From positions 1 to 14,252 of the forward strand of contig DATFQY010000110.1 in NCBI GenBank assembly GCA_035263845.1: 14,252 nucleotides of DNA. The letters run 5' to 3'. This document shows, one piece after another, positions 1 through 5,903 of this stretch. The translations under genes and the position numbers were made by a program. Origin of the DNA: JAWOLE01 sp035263845. Lineage in GTDB: Bacteria; Acidobacteriota; Thermoanaerobaculia; UBA5066; Gp7-AA6. The notes below the pieces were generated by a model. That model saw nothing but the letters and a program-made list of their open reading frames with translations. It searched no databases and was not told where the DNA came from. The first letter of the stretch is position 1; the number at the start of each line of letters is the position of its first letter.

Positions 1-396
1 CGACTCGGAGGCGCGCCCGAGGATGGTCCGCACGAAGCCGCTCCAGCAGAGGGCGGGCGGGTAGTCGGGCGCGAGCGCGACCGCCCGCCGCAGGGCCCGC
101 TCCGCGGCGGCCCAGTCCCTGTCGCTGAACGCGAGAAGGCCCTCCACGTAGAGCAGCTCCGCCGACTCCCCCTGCTGCGCCGCCTTCGCGAGCGATTCCC
201 TCGCCGACCGGTAGGCCTCGGCGGGGGCAACCAGGCCGTAGAAAACGGCTAGGATCCGGACCTCGGAAAGCCCGACCCAGGACGCGGCGTGCGTTGGATC
301 GAGCCGCACGGCCTCCTCGAAAGCCTTCGCCGCGGCGGCGAGCTCGTTCTTCGAGTACCGGAGGTGACGGCCCATGAGGTAATGCCGGTAAGCGTG
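1..396 (-). pseudogene. TPR continuation of the frameshifted kinase, cut by the left edge
   Basis: This minus-strand frame is open from about 396 to the first base of the window, with no stop codon. It reads HAYRHYLMGRHLRYSKNE, then a TPR-like helix pair containing FEEAVRLDPTHAASWVGLSE, and later a second repeat with ALRRAVALAPDYPPALCWSG. In related kinases an AYxxYLxGR segment follows the TolB-like domain directly, which is exactly where the upstream frame (249-1721) loses sense. Adding one base near 394-398 would join PQVANL to HAYRHYL and restore one continuous protein. I read it as the 3' part of the same gene and not as a separate gene. If it were translated alone, ATG at 375 is the only obvious start, and it has no clear ribosome binding site. 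Confidence 0.75.
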
Positions 397-1721
397 AGGT
401 TCGCGACCTGCGGACGAGCGCGGACCTCGTGTTCCCCGGGCGAGAGCTTCGCCTGCACCGCTTCCACGACTCCCGCCGCGATGTCGTCCTGCAGGGCGAA
501 GACATCCGCCGCGTCGCGGTCGTAGCGCTCGGACCAGAGCTGATAGCCCGACTCGACGCCGGTCAGCCGCGTGGTGACGCGCAGCCGGCTTCCGGCCGCC
601 CTCACGCTTCCCTCGAGAACGTGGCTCACAGAGAGCGCCCGGGCGATCTCGGCGAGGTCCTTGCCCTCGCGCGCCGCGCGGAAGGCCGAGGTCCGGGATG
701 CGACGCGGATCCCCCGCACCCGCATCAGGGCGTTCATGATCTCCTCGGCCATCCCCTCGCACATGTAGTCCTGGTCCTTCGCCGCGCTCAGGTCCTCGAA
801 GGGAAGGACCGCGATCGCCACGACAGCTTCCGGAACGGCTTTCGGAACAGGCAACGTGGTCTCCGTCCGCAGATCCTTCAGCTCGTTGTAGACGTCGCGG
901 GAGGTCTGGTAACGGTCGCTCGGGTTCTTCTCCAGGCACCGCCGGACGATCCGGCCGAGGTGCGGCGGAACGTCGGGGCGAAGCTCGGTGACCGCCGCGG
1001 GACTGTCGCGGAGGATCGAGGTCAGCAGTTCCACGGCCGAGTCGCCCCGGAAGGGGCGCTCGCCCGTTAGCATCTGGTAGAGCACGATCCCGAGAGAAAA
1101 GATGTCCGAGCGCGCGTCTAGCTTCGCGCCCCGAGCCTGCTCGGGCGACATGTAGGCCACCGTGCCGAAGACCTGGCCCTCACTGGTCAGCTCGACGAGG
1201 CTGGCCGTCGGAATCTCGTCCGCGCGGCCGCCGGAGGCCGCCGCCTCGAGCTTCGCCAGGCCGAAGTCGAGCACCTTGACCCGTCCCTCGCGCGTGACCA
1301 TCACGTTAGCCGGCTTCAGGTCCCGGTGGACGATCCCCCGCTCGTGCGCGGCCGAGAGCGCCTCGGCGAGCGGGACGGCGACGTCGAGGAAGCGGGAGAG
1401 CGGGAAGCCGCCGGAGAGCATCGCCTTGCCGAGGCTCTCTCCTTCGACGAGCTCCATCGCGAGATACCACGTCTCCCCAGCCCGCTCGATGGAGTAGATG
1501 GTGACGACGCCGGGGTGGTTGAGTGCGGCGAGTGCCCGCGCTTCCCGCTCGAACCGGGTGAGGCGCTCCTCGTCCCGCGCCATGTCCTCCGGAAGGACCT
1601 TGATCGCCACGTCCCGCCCCAACCTGGGGTCCCTCGCGCGGTAGACCTCTCCCATCCCTCCGGCGCCCAGCGCCGCGAGGATTTCGTACGGACCCAACCG
1701 GGTTCCGGCGGAAAGCGGCAC
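249..1721 (-). CDS. Ser/Thr protein kinase with TolB-like domain (5' part of a frameshifted gene)
   Basis: This is a PknB-type (Hanks) kinase that would phosphorylate protein Ser/Thr residues using ATP. Visible motifs are the glycine loop GAGGMG (residues 19-24), the VAIK lysine K41, HRDLKPAN (132-139), DFG (152-154) and the MSPEQ activation-loop end (191-195). Residues ~302-425 (AVLPFEDLS onward) match the TolB-like domain often placed behind such kinases. Unlike its neighbour, it has no hydrophobic stretch between kinase and TolB-like domain, so it is probably cytoplasmic. The start is GTG at 1721, because an in-frame TAG lies four codons upstream. It begins 9 bp after the stop of the 881-residue kinase, so the two are probably cotranscribed. 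From about residue 443 the reading turns into low-complexity Arg/Ser/Pro sequence, while the expected TPR continues in another frame (see 1-396). The gene is therefore frameshifted or the sequence has a 1-base error. Confidence 0.9.
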   Translation of the reverse strand: MPLSAGTRLGPYEILAALGAGGMGEVYRARDPRLGRDVAIKVLPEDMARDEERLTRFEREARALAALNHPGVVTIYSIERAGETWYLAMELVEGESLGKAMLSGGFPLSRFLDVAVPLAEALSAAHERGIVHRDLKPANVMVTREGRVKVLDFGLAKLEAAASGGRADEIPTASLVELTSEGQVFGTVAYMSPEQARGAKLDARSDIFSLGIVLYQMLTGERPFRGDSAVELLTSILRDSPAAVTELRPDVPPHLGRIVRRCLEKNPSDRYQTSRDVYNELKDLRTETTLPVPKAVPEAVVAIAVLPFEDLSAAKDQDYMCEGMAEEIMNALMRVRGIRVASRTSAFRAAREGKDLAEIARALSVSHVLEGSVRAAGSRLRVTTRLTGVESGYQLWSERYDRDAADVFALQDDIAAGVVEAVQAKLSPGEHEVRARPQVANLTLTGITSWAVTSGTRRTSSPPRRRLSRRPCGSIQRTPRPGSGFPRSGS

Positions 1722-1730
1722 AGGCGGATG

Positions 1731-4376
1731 CTACTTCGACCCGGCGACGAGCTTCCGGAACCTCGGGTTGTTGCGGAGCGGGTCGAAGGTCGGGTCGATC
1801 TTCAGCCAGCCGGGCGAGAGGTAGTAAGGGATCTTCAGCAGCGGCTCGAGCTGGTCGAGCGCCTTCTCCGGCTCGCCGGTGAGAATGTAGATTCGCGCGA
1901 GTTGGTGCTGCACGTATGGACCCTGGACAGCATCCTTCGACACCGGCTGGAGCGCGGCGCCTCGCAGACCCTCCCGGATCGCTTCGTCCCTGCGGCCCAG
2001 ATACGCGAGCGACAAGCCGAGGAAAACATGCCGCTGCGCGTCGTCGGGCGACTCGCGTAGCTGTTCGTCCACGGCCTTGCGCGCCTCTTCGGCATGTACC
2101 CTGACGTTCGCCGGGTCGTTCTTGAGGGCATAGGCCTGCGCGAGGCAGACGCCCCAGGTTCCCCGGTCTTCGTCGAACGCGCTCGGCGTCAGCCGCAGCA
2201 GCAGCTCGCGCTGTCCCTCGTCGAGCACCCAGACGAGATCCTGGTAGTTCGCGAGATAGGCCACGAGCGCCGTGGGCTCGACGTCCTTGGGCGCAGCCTG
2301 GAGGACCCCGCGGGCCCCGGCGAGATCTCCTTCCCCGAGGAAAGTCATCGCCTTGCGCTCGATCAATTGGAGGTTCGAGGGAGCCAGCGCGAGAGCGCGA
2401 TCAAATACCTCTCGCGCGTCTCGGAAGCGCCGCAGCAGCGAGAGTGTCAATCCCAAACGCCGCACCGCCAGAACGGATCGGGGATCGAGCCGCTCGGCCT
2501 GCCTCGCGTGCTCCAGCGCCGCGTCCCACCGTCCCAGGGAATACTCGGCCACGGCTACCCCAGCGAGGAGCTCGGCGTTCGACGGCGCCAGCCGTTGCGC
2601 CTTCGCATACTGTTCCAGCGAGAGTTTCAATTGCTTGCCGACCATTCGCTGATAGGCCCCAAGGGCGAAGTACCCGTCCGGACGATCGGGGGCTAACGCG
2701 ACAGCCTTCTCGCCGGCCTTGCGGGCCCGTTCGGCCAGCTCCGGCGCGGGCGCGCCATTGGAGTAGAGAAGCGAGGTGGCGACCGACCCGTGGGCCCAGG
2801 CCAGCGCGAAATTCGGATCCAGCGCGACGGCCTGCTCGTAGAACGCCAAAGATTTCCGGAGGCTCGGCGGGTCGGATACCGACATGCCCCGGGAAGCCTC
2901 TTCGCCTTTGAGGAAGGCGTCGTAGGCCGCGAGGTTTCGCGTGGGCTTCTCGGACAGCCGCTTCTCCTCGCCGGCTCCCAGAGCAACTCCCAGGGCCTGG
3001 GCCACCTTCGTCGCGATGTCGGACTGGACCCGGAACACGTCCGTCAGCGACGCGTCGAACGGCTGTTGCCACTTCGAGGTCGGTGCGTCGGGGTGCGTCA
3101 CGTCCACCAGCTCCGGGCTGACGTGAACCCGGCTCGTCCCTTCCAATTTCTCCCAGCGCACCGTGGCGGTCAGAAGGTACGCCGCGTTGAGCTCCTCGGC
3201 GATTTGCCTGGGCGCCTTGGTTGTCTTCTTGTACGGCGTCGAGCTGGCCCGGGCGATCACCTGGAGTCCCGGGATCGACGTCAGCTTGCCGCGAACCTCG
3301 TCCGCCATCCCATCAGCGAAATAGTCGTCTTCGGGCGATCCGAGGTTCTCGAATGGCAGGACCGCCACGCGCCTGACCCCTGGCGAGGCCGAGGAAGCCG
3401 TCGAGCCCGGCCGCTTCCACAGCAAGACTCCGACCGCGGCCAGGACGAGGACCGCCGCCACGGCGAGCAAGACACTCTTGCGGGGGGATGGCTTCACGGC
3501 AGCCTGCGCCACGCTCAAGGGCGCCGTCGTCGCCGACAGCTCGGAGAGGTCGAAGGCGAGGTCCCGGGCCGACTGGAACCGGTTCTCCCGGTCCTTCTCC
3601 AGGCAGTGCTTCACGATGTGGTCCAGTGACGGCGGGATGTTCCGGCCCGACTCCGCCAGCTCCGGCGGCTCGTCCCGCATGATCGCCGCCATCGTGTCGC
3701 TCGTCGTGTCCCGCCGGAACGCCTTCCGGCCCGACAGCATCTCATAGAGCATCGCCCCGAACGAGAAGATGTCCGTCCGGTGATCGACGGGCAATCCCCG
3801 CACCTGCTCGGGCGACATGTAGCCCACCGACCCCATGACCGTTCCCGGCGCGGTGCGCTTGGAGCCCGTCGGCGCGCTCGTCTGCTCTTCGGCTTTTTCG
3901 ACGCGCTTGGCGATACCGAAATCGAGGATCTTGACATGACCGTCCTTCGTCACGAAGACGTTCTCGGGTTTCAGGTCCCGGTGCACGATGCCCTTGCCAT
4001 GCGCGGCCGACAATCCCCGGGCGATCTGCTGCGCCCAGTCCACCGCCTGCCTCTGCGAGACCGCTCCCGCGTCGAGCTTGTCGCGCAGCGTCTCGCCCTC
4101 CAGAAGCTCCGTCACCGCGTAGGAGATGCCCTCGTGGGTCCCGAAGTCGTAAATGGAAAGGATGTTGGGATGCGCGAGCGCCGCGACCGCCTTGGCCTCC
4201 CGCTCGAAGCGCGCCAGCGCCTCGGGGTCCGCCGTCAGCTGCGCCGGCAGGACCTTGATCGCAACGTCCCGATCGAGCTTGGAGTCCCGGGCCCGATACA
4301 CCTCACCCATCCCTCCAGCCCCAAGCGGGGAGAGGACTTCATAAGGTCCGAGTCGGCTTCCGGCACGCAGCGTCAT
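1731..4376 (-). CDS. Membrane-anchored Ser/Thr kinase with TolB-like and TPR domains
   Basis: This 881-residue eukaryotic-like kinase has all the catalytic motifs: GAGGMG (19-24), K41 in VAIK, HRDLKPEN (132-139), DFG (152-154) and MSPEQ (187-191). A single hydrophobic segment at ~301-320, flanked by RK and KR, should place the kinase in the cytoplasm and the rest outside the inner membrane. Residues ~335-470 form a TolB-like domain (AVLPFENLG). From ~480 to the end there are several TPR units (for example FYEQAVALDPNFALAWAHG), probably for protein binding. The C-terminal motif LDQLEPLLKIP...FDPLRNNPRF is typical of this kinase class. The ATG at 4376 overlaps the stop of the upstream 90-codon remnant (ATGA). 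No Shine-Dalgarno is visible, so translation probably depends on coupling. The partner and signal are unknown. Confidence 0.93.
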   Translation of the reverse strand: MTLRAGSRLGPYEVLSPLGAGGMGEVYRARDSKLDRDVAIKVLPAQLTADPEALARFEREAKAVAALAHPNILSIYDFGTHEGISYAVTELLEGETLRDKLDAGAVSQRQAVDWAQQIARGLSAAHGKGIVHRDLKPENVFVTKDGHVKILDFGIAKRVEKAEEQTSAPTGSKRTAPGTVMGSVGYMSPEQVRGLPVDHRTDIFSFGAMLYEMLSGRKAFRRDTTSDTMAAIMRDEPPELAESGRNIPPSLDHIVKHCLEKDRENRFQSARDLAFDLSELSATTAPLSVAQAAVKPSPRKSVLLAVAAVLVLAAVGVLLWKRPGSTASSASPGVRRVAVLPFENLGSPEDDYFADGMADEVRGKLTSIPGLQVIARASSTPYKKTTKAPRQIAEELNAAYLLTATVRWEKLEGTSRVHVSPELVDVTHPDAPTSKWQQPFDASLTDVFRVQSDIATKVAQALGVALGAGEEKRLSEKPTRNLAAYDAFLKGEEASRGMSVSDPPSLRKSLAFYEQAVALDPNFALAWAHGSVATSLLYSNGAPAPELAERARKAGEKAVALAPDRPDGYFALGAYQRMVGKQLKLSLEQYAKAQRLAPSNAELLAGVAVAEYSLGRWDAALEHARQAERLDPRSVLAVRRLGLTLSLLRRFRDAREVFDRALALAPSNLQLIERKAMTFLGEGDLAGARGVLQAAPKDVEPTALVAYLANYQDLVWVLDEGQRELLLRLTPSAFDEDRGTWGVCLAQAYALKNDPANVRVHAEEARKAVDEQLRESPDDAQRHVFLGLSLAYLGRRDEAIREGLRGAALQPVSKDAVQGPYVQHQLARIYILTGEPEKALDQLEPLLKIPYYLSPGWLKIDPTFDPLRNNPRFRKLVAGSK
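1751..1946. repeat. Diverged direct repeat, copy 1 (TPR-kinase 3' end)
   Basis: This 196-base stretch encodes the C-terminal ~65 codons of the 881-residue kinase. It aligns without gaps to 4390-4585, with about 25 differences by hand count (~87% identity). It includes a 38-base fully identical block covering the codons for EKALDQLEPLLK. It is a paralogous gene segment and shows no sign of being a mobile element. Confidence 0.85.
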
Positions 4377-4645
4377 CTCGTGGATACTAGCTTCTGGAAC
4401 CTCGGGTTGTTGCGGAGCGGGTCGAAGTTCGGGTCGATCTTCAGCCAGCCGGGCGACACGAAGTACGGCATCTTCAGCAGCGGCTCGAGCTGGTCGAGCG
4501 CCTTCTCAGGTTCGCCGGTGAGCATGTAGATGCGGACGAGCTGGTGCTGAAGGTAGGGACCGATGTTGGCATCCTTCGAGATCGGCGCCACCAGCGAGGC
4601 GAGGATTTCGTACGGACCCAGCCGAGTTCCGGGTGAAATTGGCAC
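4373..4645 (-). pseudogene. Internally deleted kinase remnant (first ~20 and last ~70 codons)
   Basis: The reading frame starts at GTG 4645 and encodes 90 residues. The first ~20 (PISPGTRLGPYEILASL) are the N-terminus of a PknB-like kinase up to just before the glycine loop, closest at the DNA level to the start of the 490-residue kinase (41 of 47 bases equal, 4599-4645 against 1675-1721). Residue ~21 onward is the extreme C-terminus of a TPR kinase (GPYLQHQLVRIYMLTGEP ... FDPLRNNPRFQKLV), collinear with the 881-residue kinase. The catalytic domain, TolB-like domain and most TPRs are missing. The frame is preserved across the junction, so an in-frame deletion of roughly 2.4 kb is the simplest explanation. 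The stop overlaps the next gene's ATG. It could still be translated as a leader peptide. The frame is open further upstream to 4822, but that extension has no kinase-like sequence. Confidence 0.8.
4390..4585. repeat. Diverged direct repeat, copy 2 (remnant kinase 3' end)
   Basis: This is the second copy of the segment at 1751-1946, in the same orientation and 2639 bases away. It makes up most of the remnant kinase's C-terminal part. Many differences fall at third codon positions and the protein is well conserved, so the ancestral copy evolved under selection for a good part of its history. Confidence 0.85.
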
Positions 4646-4658
4646 GATGATCTGGCCC

Positions 4659-4669
4659 GATTCTACAGT
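4659..4669 (-). promoter_or_regulatory. Putative promoter core (ACTGTAGAATC) of the kinase operon
   Basis: On the minus strand the sequence reads ACTGTAGAATC, with TAGAAT as a good -10 hexamer (5 of 6 against TATAAT). It ends 13 bases before the GTG at 4645. The identical 11-mer sits the same 13 bases before the GTG of the 850-residue kinase (8470-8480). No Shine-Dalgarno lies between the motif and the GTG, so the mRNA leader would be only a few bases long. I see no clear -35 element. It is the only promoter-like site I found ahead of the run 4645 to 1. Confidence 0.5.
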
Positions 4670-4695
4670 TTGATCATTCCGATCACCGTTCGATC

Positions 4696-4728
4696 TCATG
4701 GGCTGTCGTCCACGATGAGGATTCGCAC
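4696..4728 (-). pseudogene. Ten-codon stub resembling a response-regulator N-terminus
   Basis: Starting from GTG 4728, the minus strand reads VRILIVDDSP and then TGA. This matches the usual first strand and acidic pair of a CheY-like receiver domain, which typically begins MRILIVDDSP. Nothing receiver-like follows in any frame; within 30 bases the sequence becomes the kinase operon promoter. It may be the leftover of a deleted two-component gene next to the deleted kinase. Ten residues are few, and a chance match cannot be excluded. Confidence 0.35.
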
Positions 4729-4894
4729 CCGCGCCGCTCGGGACGAACTCCGATTGGCCCCCTCCCCTCCGTCTTCGCCGGCAGGATGCGCGAGTGCTGC
4801 CGCGTGAGGGAAGAGGGGTCAATACAGGCAGGGCTCAGGGGAAACACACGGGTTCCGTGAGGTTCCACAAGTCGCTCCGCGGTTCCGGACGATC

Positions 4895-4927
4895 TGCGCC
4901 CTGCGGCGCACCGGCGAGCGGCTCGCC
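4895..4927 (-). terminator. Tandem hairpins after the oxidoreductase gene
   Basis: Four bases after the stop codon (4931) the transcript can form GGCGAG-CCG-CTCGCC (4913-4927). Directly after this comes TGCGCC-GCAG-GGCGCA (4895-4910). Both stems are perfect 6-bp GC-rich helices. No U-tract follows, so this is a candidate hairpin-only terminator or 3'-end stabiliser and not a classical intrinsic terminator. Confidence 0.4.
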
Positions 4928-4930
4928 TGG

Positions 4931-5899
4931 TCAGCGGACCTGGATCACGACTTTCCCCCGTGCGTGGCCCTCTTCGAGATACCGGATCGCTTCGGGAACC
5001 TCGTGAAGCGCATAGGTCCGGTCGATGACGGGCTTCACTTTTCCCGTTTCCAGCAGCCCTGCCATGGTGACGAGGTCGTCGGCGTTCGGTAGGCCCAGGT
5101 GGGCTCTCATCTTCCGGCTCCCGAACAGGGAGAGAAACGGCATTCGGAAGACCCGGCCGAGGCCCCCGGTCCACGGCGGCGCCGGCCCGCCGACCTGGAC
5201 GTATCGGCCTCCCGGGTTCAGAACGCCGCCGGAAGCCGACAGCGAATGGTTCCCCACGTTGTCGAGGAAGAAATCGTAGCGCTCGGGGCGGTTCGTGAAG
5301 TCCTCGCGCGTGTAGTCGATCACGCAGCCCGCGCCGATCGAGCGGACCAACTCGACGTTGCGCGTGCTGCACACTCCCGTCACCTCGGCGCCGAGCGACT
5401 TGGCGATCTGCACGGCGAACGTCCCGACGCCTCCCGACGCGCCGTTGACGAGAACCTTCTCCCCCGGCCGGATCGGTTTCTTCCGCGTCATTGCCTGCAA
5501 GGCGGTGATGCCCGCGGCGGGCACCGCGGCGGCCTGCTCGAAGGAGATCCTTCCGGGTTTGATTCCCAGCCCCTTTTCCGATCCGCAGGCCGACTGCGCG
5601 AACGACCCCCGGCAGGTTCCATAGACTTCGTCGCCCACCTTGAGCCGCGTGACCTTCGGTCCGACCGCTTCGACCGTCCCCGCCACGTCAACCCCGAGAC
5701 GAATGCTGCGGGGCTTGCCCGGGCCGGCCACCAGCCGCAGGAAATACGGCACCCCTCGCAGGAAGTGCCAGTCGAGCGGGTTGACCGACGCCGCCCGGAC
5801 CTTCAGGCGGACCTGCCCCTCCCTGGGCGATTCCTCCGCGACTTCTTCCAGCCGGAGGACTTCCGGCCCCCCGTACTCCCGGTAGAGGATCGCCTTCAC
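4931..5899 (-). CDS. NAD(P)-dependent alcohol dehydrogenase / quinone oxidoreductase-like (MDR family)
   Basis: This 322-residue protein has the usual length for zinc-free medium-chain dehydrogenases. The N-terminal GroES-like part runs from MKAILYREYGGPEVL through VRAASVNPLDW (34-44) and GVDVAGTVEAVG (69-80). The Rossmann part carries the nucleotide-binding motif NGASGGVGTFAVQIAKSLGA (152-171). The cysteine-rich structural zinc loop is absent, which fits the quinone-oxidoreductase (QOR) branch that reduces quinones or enones with NADPH. The substrate cannot be told. The start is GTG at 5899, 4 bp after the TGA of the 850-residue kinase, so the two are almost certainly cotranscribed. Tandem hairpins follow the stop. 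Whether the kinase acts on this enzyme is unknown; operon pairing is the only hint. Confidence 0.9.
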   Translation of the reverse strand: MKAILYREYGGPEVLRLEEVAEESPREGQVRLKVRAASVNPLDWHFLRGVPYFLRLVAGPGKPRSIRLGVDVAGTVEAVGPKVTRLKVGDEVYGTCRGSFAQSACGSEKGLGIKPGRISFEQAAAVPAAGITALQAMTRKKPIRPGEKVLVNGASGGVGTFAVQIAKSLGAEVTGVCSTRNVELVRSIGAGCVIDYTREDFTNRPERYDFFLDNVGNHSLSASGGVLNPGGRYVQVGGPAPPWTGGLGRVFRMPFLSLFGSRKMRAHLGLPNADDLVTMAGLLETGKVKPVIDRTYALHEVPEAIRYLEEGHARGKVVIQVR

Positions 5900-5903
5900 G
5901 GGA

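Larger units (their letters stand above)
4646..4930. other. Intergenic region between the two minus-strand operons
   Basis: This 285-base stretch lies between the oxidoreductase stop and the remnant kinase start. It holds tandem hairpins at 4895-4927, the receiver-like stub at 4696-4728 and the promoter core at 4659-4669. The remaining ~165 bases (about 4730-4894) show no gene with family-like sequence. Longer open frames crossing it on the minus strand are arginine-rich and look like GC-driven shadows. Confidence 0.6.

Noticed and set aside
4646..4822. 59-codon N-terminal extension of the remnant kinase
   Set aside because: It is Arg/Ser-rich, crosses the promoter core and receiver-like stub, and paralogues start at the GTG equivalent to 4645.
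4683..5372. 229-codon minus-strand frame overlapping the oxidoreductase 3' end and the intergenic region
   Set aside because: Arg/Pro-rich and out of frame with the clear MDR gene; no family-like sequence in its unique part.
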